NCBI RefSeq assembly: GCF_032118995.1
Contig: NC_092661.1
Location: 9,796,494-9,860,493 of the forward strand
Length of the DNA: 64,000 nucleotides
Source: Asterias amurensis
Taxonomy: Eukaryota; Echinodermata; Asteroidea; Forcipulatida; Asteriidae
Direction: 5' to 3'
Positions 56,713-64,000 of this stretch are shown here, piece by piece. Every line of letters starts with the position of its first letter. Positions within the stretch are counted from its first letter, which is position 1. A model generated the notes under the pieces. The model ran no database searches. It was not told the DNA's origin and saw only the letters and a list, made by a program, of their open reading frames with translations. Both the position numbers and the translations under genes were made by a program.

Positions 56713-57097
56713 GTGAGTATACGAGTAGAATATAATATTGAGTTTGAAATGGATGGTGAATTCTATTTTAAAAATAATTTGTATGCATGTAATCCACTCA
56801 AACAAGGATAAAAGCCACTCTTGGGAAGGGGGGCCACACTTAAAAAAGTAACCGTTTAAAAACGTGTACTAAGTGACCCAGCCTGATAGTGGTGATTCAC
56901 AGTGGTACAATTGACTCTAAGCCCCAGGTCATTGCCTTACAATGTAGTTCCCCCTTGAAGTGTCCAAGTAGAAGTTTAAATTTTCTTCATACTGTACATA
57001 CATCCATGTACAATGTAAATGTAGAGGAAAAACTGCCCTGCCTTACAGTGACGGCATATCAGGCATTTGTGTACTTTTGTTACACACATAGAAGATG

Positions 57098-57432
57098 AAC
57101 CCGGAGAACGCTGAGCTCGGCCGCCCTCTGTGTCGTCTGTGGACGCGCTGTATTAAAACCACGCGATACGCGCGTATGGCAAAACAATCATCGCATGACA
57201 CGCGTTTATGGCAAAATGGCAAGATGGCATCGTACATAGACTACATGTAGTGTTTTTATTGGTCAATGTTCATGACGTCTGTATGGCAAAATATTTTGCC
57301 ATACACGCGTAAAAAAATGGCGTACGCGCGTCCATAAAAATGGTCTCACAAAGAAATCGCATGCACAATGACGCACTCGCACTCAGCGTTCTTCAGGTTC
57401 TATTTCTATCGTTGCACACTGTACATGCTGTA
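57098..57432. repeat. CG-rich inverted repeat and diverged duplicate
   Basis: GAACCCGGAGAACGCTGAG at the left is mirrored by CTCAGCGTTCTTCAGGTTC. The 57347-57432 part recurs at 57717-57806 (CACTCGCACTCAGCGTTCTT and GTTGCACACTGTACATGCTG). ACGCGCGTATGGCAAAA-type motifs repeat inside. Confidence 0.65.
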
Positions 57433-57591
57433 TGATATACTGGGTACATTGTATAAGGTTTAGATCTCATGTACTGTACAATATGTAGGCCTTGCTTTTG
57501 ACAAGGAATGCACATGTTGCTTGTTACATACATGTAAGCACCCTGATGATATATCTGGGCCCAATTTCATTAAACATGTTAAAGGCACTGG

Positions 57592-57690
57592 AGTCGATTT
57601 CACAAAGCTATATAAAAGGAGGATATCAAAAACGTACAGTATGGCGAGTGATCGTCCTAACTTGAGATAAGACTAGTCTTACATGTTCAG
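57592..57690. repeat. M2 fragment
   Basis: GAGTCGATTTCACAAAGC, GATATCAAAAACGTAC and GAGATAAGACTAGTCTTA. Confidence 0.6.
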
Positions 57691-58163
57691 CGTAGTGTAA
57701 GTTTGAATCCCGGTCGTCTTACAAAGAAATTGCATCCACAATGATGCACTCGCACTCAGCGTTCTTTGGGGTTCTATTTCTATCGTTGCACACTGTACAT
57801 GCTGTACGAATATACACTTTCTTGGTAAACATTGTAGTTCATGTAGTGTACAGGTGTATAAAAAAGGTTAAAACATTTTCATATTATACAGGTTTCACCC
57901 TAAACACTTAGCCTGGTGTACAAAACACGGTACAGATTTTTATAAATGTCAACATGTGAGCATTGCTTTTGATGTGCAAATTTGTTATCACTCAAAGAAC
58001 GAGTGTACAATGTAAATTACAGTTCTGTGAGATTGGAGAAAATGTCCTGTGGGAAGAGCTCTGAAGTAAAATTATCGCCAGCAAATTAAATTTAGGAGGA
58101 TGTACACGTACCGTCTAGGGAAAATGTGCAATGAATTACTCGTATTCATGGCATTACACATTA

Positions 58164-58560
58164 TTAAAGGAACGTTACAGGATTGGTAAAAAAGAAACAA
58201 AAATCGTGAAGATTACAGATTTACATAAAACTTAATGAACACGGTCTAACGATGATGATAGTTGAAAACATCCCTTGAAATATTTCTGTCTGAAATCTCA
58301 TACATGTATTTGATGAGAAATAAATAATCTTATATCGCATTTGGAGTTTATCGCTCACTGAGTGTGTTATTCAATATTGTTTTGGCATCAATGCAATGCA
58401 AAATTTGTAATCGGTTTTTCACTATTCTCTCTTATGGCCGATCGATCCCAAACTTCTACAGGTTTGTCAGTTTATGTAGGCCTATTATGGTGGATTACAT
58501 GAAGTGCTTACACTGCCAGCAATTTTTTTGCTATCAAAACCAATTGTAATGTTCCTTTAA
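58164..58560. mobile_element. M5 element, second copy
   Basis: TTAAAGGAACGTTACAGGAT to CAATTGTAATGTTCCTTTAA; its last TTAA starts an M6 element. Confidence 0.82.
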
Positions 58561-58933
58561 AGCCATTGGACCCTTTCGGTACAGAAAAAAAATAACAAAA
58601 GTTCACAGATTTACAAATAACTTACAGGGTTTACAGAAGGTAGTGGTGAAAGACTTCTCTTGAAATATTATTCCATGAAATGCTTTACTTTGTGAGAAAA
58701 CAATAAAACAACATCAATTCTCGATAGCGAGAATTAAGGATTTATTTTTAACACATGTCCTGACCACGCCGAAACGCGCGGATACAAGGGTGGGTTTTCC
58801 CGTTATTTTCTCCCGACTCCGATGACCGATTGAGCCTAAATTTTCACAGGTTTGTTATTTGATATAGAAGTTGTGATACACAAAGTGTGGGCCTTGAGCA
58901 ATACTGTTTACTGAAAGGGTCCAATGGCTTTAA
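58557..58933. mobile_element. M6 element
   Basis: TTAAAGCCATTGGACCCTTT to GAAAGGGTCCAATGGCTTTAA. The inner part (GATGACCGATTGAGCC, AATTTTCACAGGTTTGTTAT) is shared with M1. Confidence 0.82.
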
Positions 58934-59129
58934 TGAAAGCCTTTTTTATTGAAGTAAAATGTAATAAGTTGTGAGTGATCCCGTGACTGCTAATTTACAT
59001 TGTCACTGATTGTACATTTTATTATTCATGAGAGCTGCCAACTCACCCTGATTCTGCAGAAAGTTCCCTGAAAATAAATAATACATCTTCATGTTCTGAT
59101 GAACAAATTTGACAATTGCCTGGAACATG

Positions 59130-59352
59130 TAGACTTGTGGACAAGTCGTTAATTCGGCCCCACACGGTAAGATAGTCGATTTAAAGCGGTGCTCTCGCGA
59201 GGTCACTGCTCTCGCGCAAACTGCTGGCTCCCCGATGAGTAGAAATCGGGGAGCCAGCAGTTCGCACGAGAGCAGTGATCTCGCAAGAGCACCGCTACGA
59301 CTCAACTATCTTACCGCGTGGGGCCGATTTAACGACTTGTCCACAAGTCTAC
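59130..59352. repeat. 220 bp hairpin
   Basis: TAGACTTGTGGACAAGTCGT to its complement, with inner arms GCTCTCGCG and TGCTGGCTCCCCGAT closing near 59240. Arms are about 100 bp. Confidence 0.88.
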
Positions 59353-59839
59353 TATGAACAAGGAAAGAAGCTTTTTCCCTTTTTATACTGAACATTGTTT
59401 GTATGTTAAACAGTTTTTAAACCCTGATTCATAAATACCTCAGACAGTTTCGCTATTCCTATTGGTGTAGAGCGCGTCACGTGGGTGTGTATAAACCTTT
59501 GTTTATGACCGGTAAAAAGTGTTAATTCACTTCGTCTCGGTAAAATTATCAAGACCAGGCCTCGTTGGGAATAAACCACTAGTTGAAAACCTCTTCACTT
59601 GTTGTACAAAATCTCCATGATTAATTGATGGGAATTTTTTTTTAAAAGTCCACTTGGTACATGTAGACCTGTAATCAAAGAAAAATGTTCTGTCTCCCCA
59701 AATTAAAGGGAACTATTCGTTTGATACGTTTTAAAACTAAATGGCATTTTGGTCAGAAGCCTACATTACATGTAGCTTTCGATAATTTCGGTAAAAAGCA
59801 TTTGAGAAACATTTCACTTTGAAGTGAAGTAATGTGGTT

Positions 59840-60213
59840 TTAAAGGGAAGGTACACAATGTACACAGTCACGTTTGGTAATTACTCAAAACAAATATCAA
59901 CTTAAAATTGACTTGGTAATGAGCATTGGAGAGCTGTTGATAGTTTAAAACATTGTGGGAAACGACTCCCTCTGAAGTAACAGAGTTTTTGAGAAAGTGG
60001 TAATTTCTCAATAAAATATTAAAAGACTTTTAGCTAGAAGTATTTTATTCCTATCTGAAAGCACACAAATTCGTCCAACAAGGGTGTTTTTTCTTTCATC
60101 ATTTTCTCGCAACTTCAATGACCAATTGAGCTCAAATTTTCACAGGCTTGTTATATGCATAATATGTTGAGATACGTACACCAACTGTGAAGGCTAGTCT
60201 TTGACAAGTAACT
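59840..60213. repeat. M1-related element
   Basis: CACGTTTGGTAATTACTCAA to AAGGCTAGTCTTTGAC; the left end is irregular (AAAGGGAAGGTACACAATG). Confidence 0.7.
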
Positions 60214-60768
60214 TTAAATATGTTTAGGGCCTATACATTATTTTTATTTTTGTAACATACAGAGTTGCTACATATACAAGATATACACATTATACTTGCT
60301 GTACATATTTTAATGGATAGTACATATGTACATGTCACACGTACGCATTTCCTGTAAAAGTTAATGAATCGAAATTAGAATAATTTGGATCTCAGCATGG
60401 TCGAAGCTGCTTGGGGGCTGCAGTCAGCATTTGAAGAATGGGCAAGTGGCATTTAAAGATGTGAACATACTGTACAATGTACATGTAAGCCTACTGTGAA
60501 TTTAATTTTTCCAATAAATTTGCTCTTGTGAAATGTTGCATGAATTCAGGACCGAATTTACACACTTGGACCTTGGACCACAGAAGCCATGGCCTTATAG
60601 CTGCCCTGGCTTGGTGGCCTTGGTGCCCCTCCCAAAGTTTCACATGGATTTATGATTTTCCAATTGAAGTGCCCTGTTGCAAAATGAATAATGGGCTTGC
60701 CATTTGACCTCTCAAAATAGAAACTCATCGCCTGACGTTTCAACAGTATTATTATAGCCACCCAAAAC

Positions 60769-61155
60769 TTAAAGACACTGGACAGTATTGGTAATAATGT
60801 CAAAGACTAGCCTTCACTGTTGGTGTGTCTCAACAAATGCATAAATAACAAACATGTGAAAATTTGAGCTCAATCGGTCGTCGAAGTTGTGCAATAATAA
60901 TGAAAGAAAAAACACCCTTGTCACACGAAGTTGTGTGCTTTCAGATGCTTGATTTCGAGACCTCAAATTCTAAATCTGAGGCCTCAAAATCAAATTCGTG
61001 GAAAAATACTTCTTTCTCGAAAACTACGTCACTTCAGAGGGAGCCGTTTCTCACAATGTTTTATACCGTCAACCTCTCCCCTTTACTCATTACCAAGTAA
61101 GGTTTTATGCTAATAAACTTTTTGAGTAATTACCAATATTGTCCACTGCCTTTAA
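60769..61155. repeat. M1 element
   Basis: TTAAAGACACTGGACAGTAT to ATTGTCCACTGCCTTTAA, well preserved. Confidence 0.92.
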
Positions 61156-61400
61156 GACAAACCTTCAAAACCCAAGTGCATGTTTTGCTTGATTTTGTGA
61201 AACTTACATATAAGACTGCACTATTACAAAACTGATTATGTTTGACATGGGATCAGACGCGTTGAATATTAAATCAGACAAAGTAACGCTATCAGTAGCA
61301 AATGCCGCAGAGTACTACATACAAATGTATGCCTACTACATTGTAGGGGTACAACAGACGCACAAACGCGAGCGCGTCACATCACCATCAGCCACTTGCC

Positions 61401-61914
61401 TACAAAAGGCGCAATGTTTCTTCGTTTTGCAAACCAGTGTGTTAGTGCGCAAGCCCCATACAAAAGGCGCAATGTTTCTTCGTTTTGCAAACCAGTGTGT
61501 TAGTGCGCAAGCCCCATACAAAAGGCGCAATGTTTCTTCGTTTTGCAAACCAGTGTGTTAGTGCGCAAGCCCCATACAAAAGGCGCAATGTTTCTTCGTT
61601 TTGCAAACCAGTGTGTTAGTGCGCAAGCCCCATACAAAAGGCGCAATGTTTCTTCGTTTTGCAAACCAGTGTGTTAGTGCGCAAGCCCCATACAAAAGGC
61701 GCAATGTTTCTTCGTTTTGCAAACCAGTGTGTTAGTGCGCAAGCCCCATACAAAAGGAGCAATGTTTCTTCGTTTTGCAAACCAGTGTGTTAGTGCGCAA
61801 GCCCCATACAAAAGGCGCAATGTTTCTTCGTTTTGCAAACCAGTGTGTTAGTGCGCAAGCCCCATACAAAAGGCGCAATGTTTCTTCGTTTTGCAAACCA
61901 GTGTGTTAGTGCGC
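61401..61914. repeat. 58 bp minisatellite, about nine units
   Basis: Each unit contains AGGCGCAATGTTTCTTCGTT and GCGCAAGCCCCATACAAA. Units start at 61401, 61459, 61517 and every 58 bp to 61865. The only clear internal difference is GGAGC for GGCGC in the unit at 61749; the first and last units change at their outer edges. Confidence 0.95.
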
Positions 61915-62210
61915 ATGCACGATGTGCATCTCACATACATAAATTTCATGGGAATAGTTTACATTCTACATACGATGAGGTTGAAAATTTATACTACTGT
62001 CAATACAGTATTTGTTGCCTTTGGCTCTATTAACCCTGACAGACCAAGGCAGGTTGGAATAGCGTTTGACCCAATTCCTCCAATTCCTTCTTCTCAGAAT
62101 ACCATTCCATTTGATACGCCCGACACTGGTGATTAACACGCTGTACTGACCCGAGTCCAGTTCTTTACTATCATAATCGCATGAAACGATTTAACGCTGT
62201 ATACTGCGGC

Positions 62211-62527
62211 TGTTTGTTTGTTTGTTTGTTTGTTTGTTTGTTTGTTTGTTTGGATAATCTTCCCATCAAGGGAACTCGGCAAACTCCCACAAGGGATATA
62301 AACACCAAGCTGTCAACAGCCAATCTCTCTCACAAACATTGGTTTAACGTCTAGGCCTATAATTATGAAATTTTTACACAAATCAAGAAATTGTGATTCA
62401 TTAACTAGACGACAATATTTACTCTAGTCATTGTGAAATCGGCGGTTAGCAGGGGGGTTCGAACCCACAACCTTGTGATTGCAAGTCCTGCATGCAGTCT
62501 AACCATTTGTCCACAGTGACGGCTGTA
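62211..62527 (-). repeat. SINE-C, full length with (CAAA)n tail
   Basis: Reverse complement: tRNA-like head (GTGGACAAATGGTTAGACTG, GGACTTGCAATCACAAGG, GGGTTCGAACCCCCC), body CGATTTCACAATGACTAGAG and ATTGTCGTCTAGTTAATGAA, then (CAAA)n at 62211-62252. The anticodon loop is irregular, so this is a SINE and not a tRNA gene. Confidence 0.82.
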
Positions 62528-62529
62528 CA

Positions 62530-63320
62530 TGTAATAGACTACTACATTGTATTTTAGACTTAGAGAGATACTGCCTGCCAATGCAAAAACGTTGTATTTA
62601 TTACGATTTTGAACAAAAATAATGTATTTCAAATTCGTACGGTAATGCTCGGTGCAAAAACATTGTTTTTCAACATGTACTACATACATGTATATTGTGT
62701 GTACACTCGGGTTATTTTAAAAGTGAGATACTGTACAATGTTTTGACAATTTCATACTCTGGTGTATACACCGTGCTATCATGCAATTTTAGGGGTACAA
62801 TGTTTCACACTGACACTTCGAAGTGGACAATATGCGAGCGCATTTTTTATGTGTCCACCATTTCCAAAAAGGCAAACTGCCTTCAGGAGAAACTTGGCTT
62901 TCAATGGCTGAGACTCAGACATTCTACCGTTACCGCTCCTTTAAAATTCTTACGCCTCATGTCCACCAGGAGTGCACATCCTGATGCGCTTCTGTCATGC
63001 ATGCCTGTTATTCAATACGAATCAAACTCTGTGGCTAACAGCTGCCTGACTATTTAGCCCTAGATACGTCATGTACGTTGGGCTATCATCAGCTGATCAT
63101 ACACTGTATTGCTCAGCAAATGGGTCTCACAGTAATGTACAAACTATTGACGTCATCTCAACGCTGCTTTGGGATGTGATTTCTACATTTTTAAATTAAA
63201 AACCTCACCATGCCCACCCCCCCCCCCCAAACAAACAAAATGGAACACATCAGATTGCAGATGACCAAGTAACTTTTTATGCTAACAATTATTTTTAGTA
63301 AATTACTACTATGTCCAGGG
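62530..63320. other. Stretch without a recognised gene
   Basis: AT-rich, with a C run at 63219-63229. An ORF at 62695-63057 matches nothing known to me. It probably lies in an HLCS intron. Confidence 0.4.
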
Positions 63321-63329
63321 GTGTATTTC

Positions 63330-63925
63330 ACAAAGAGTTATAGCGCTTTTCACGCCCAAGGGTTGTCTCAAAGCGCTTCTGACATTAAAGGAACACGTTG
63401 CCTTGGATCGGTCGAGTTGGTCTTTGAAAAGTGTTTGTAACCGTTTTTTATAAAATGCATATGAGTAGAAAGATGTTGTAAAAGTAGAATACAATGATCC
63501 ACACAAACATGCCTCGAAATTGCGTGGTTTTCCTTTTACCTTGTCGACTAACACGTCGGCCATTTATGGGGGTCAAAATTTTGACTCCCATAAATGGCTG
63601 ACCATGTTAGTTCGCACAGTAAAAGGAAAACCACGCAATTTCGAGGCAAACTTGTGTGGATCATTGTATTGTACTTTTAAAACATCTTTCCAACCATATG
63701 CATTTTATAAAAAACGGTTACAAACGCTTTTGTTTCGACCAACTCGTCCGATCCAAGGCAACGTGTTCCTTTAATACCCATGGTCACTGGGCCTTAAATC
63801 ATTCCTTAAACCATCTCAGCTCCCTGGGGAGTATACAGCCTGTGCGCAATATATACAAGAACCATCTCTGCTCTCACAGGTACCCATATACCCCTGGGTG
63901 GAGAGAAGCAAGCGCGCGATTGGCT
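63330..63925 (-). repeat. SINE-B split by an M3 element
   Basis: GCGCTTTTCACGCCCAAGG to AAAGCGCTTCTGACA stops at 63384 and resumes at 63775 with ACCCATGGTCACTGGGCC and CCATCTCAGCTCCCTGGG. The insert is the M3 copy. Confidence 0.85.
63385..63774. mobile_element. M3 near-palindrome inserted in SINE-B
   Basis: TTAAAGGAACACGTTGCCTT to GGCAACGTGTTCCTTTAA, 390 bp with TTAA on both sides. Confidence 0.93.
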
Positions 63926-64000
63926 TCTGGCTATATGCCATGTGAGAAGGCTAAACCACTGTGTTGCAGGGGTGGCTAAAGAACAGTAAAAATTACATTA

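Noticed and set aside
61238-61561. Repeat-encoded protein from the 58 bp array
   Set aside because: 58 is not a multiple of three, so the frame rotates each unit; the ORF is a by-product of the minisatellite.
61401-61914. CRISPR-like array
   Set aside because: Units are contiguous 58 bp repeats with no variable spacers, in animal DNA.
62440-62527. tRNA gene in SINE-C
   Set aside because: The anticodon stem and loop do not fold in the standard size, the acceptor arms do not pair, and a SINE body with (CAAA)n tail follows.
1-64000. LTR retrotransposon, Polinton or other virus-derived element
   Set aside because: No paired long direct repeats, primer-binding site, integrase, capsid or protease-like sequence was seen in any frame.

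Overview
This 64 kb window looks like echinoderm nuclear DNA, most likely from a sea star. That is an inference from the orthologue set, the intron-rich gene structures, the low GC content and the kinds of tRNA-derived SINEs and short inverted-repeat elements present. No search was run. Five protein-coding genes are supported by reading spliced exons with matching phases: CCDC181 (minus, 1547-6754), MANEA (plus, 8876-12070), a secreted single-domain C-type lectin (plus, 18816-20551), MRPS9 (minus, 26117-36580) and the N-terminal part of HLCS (plus, from 37172 and running off the right edge).

Layout. 1-1546 is 3' flank with repeats. 1.5-6.8 kb is CCDC181, divergent from MANEA (8.9-12.1 kb). 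12-18.8 kb is intergenic and repeat-rich. 18.8-20.6 kb is the lectin. 20.6-26 kb is a dense pile of nested mobile elements and a minisatellite that reaches the MRPS9 stop codon. 26.1-36.6 kb is ten-exon MRPS9. A 591 bp gap then separates its start codon from the first putative coding exon of HLCS. 37.2-56.7 kb holds four HLCS exons with introns of 10.0, 6.8 and 1.1 kb. 56.7-64 kb is probably the next HLCS intron. The biotin-ligase catalytic domain is not in the window.

How the genes relate. MRPS9 (mitochondrial small-subunit protein uS9m) and HLCS (which biotinylates carboxylases, most of them mitochondrial) are head to head and may share a promoter. CCDC181 (ciliary/flagellar microtubule protein) and MANEA (Golgi endo-alpha-mannosidase) are also divergent, but 2.1 kb apart. 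The lectin stands alone.

Mobile DNA. Much of the rest is non-autonomous elements, with no complete transposase or reverse transcriptase. Labels used below: M1 = the commonest family, about 390 bp, ends AGGCAGTGGACACTATTGG, TTAA-flanked; M2 = foldbacks built from TCCTAACTTAGGA-type motifs and ending in TTTCACAAAGAGTTA; M3 = 390 bp near-palindrome with AGGAACACGTTGCC ends; M4 = foldback starting GGGCCCAATTTCATAGAGC; M5, M6, M7 = further TTAA-flanked families; SINE-A to SINE-E = tRNA-headed retroposons; F-elements = long hairpins. Several insertions are nested, which gives a relative chronology, and clear target-site duplications of 8, 6, 14 and 2 bp can be read directly. No LTR retrotransposon, Polinton, CRISPR array, rRNA gene or convincing functional tRNA gene was seen.
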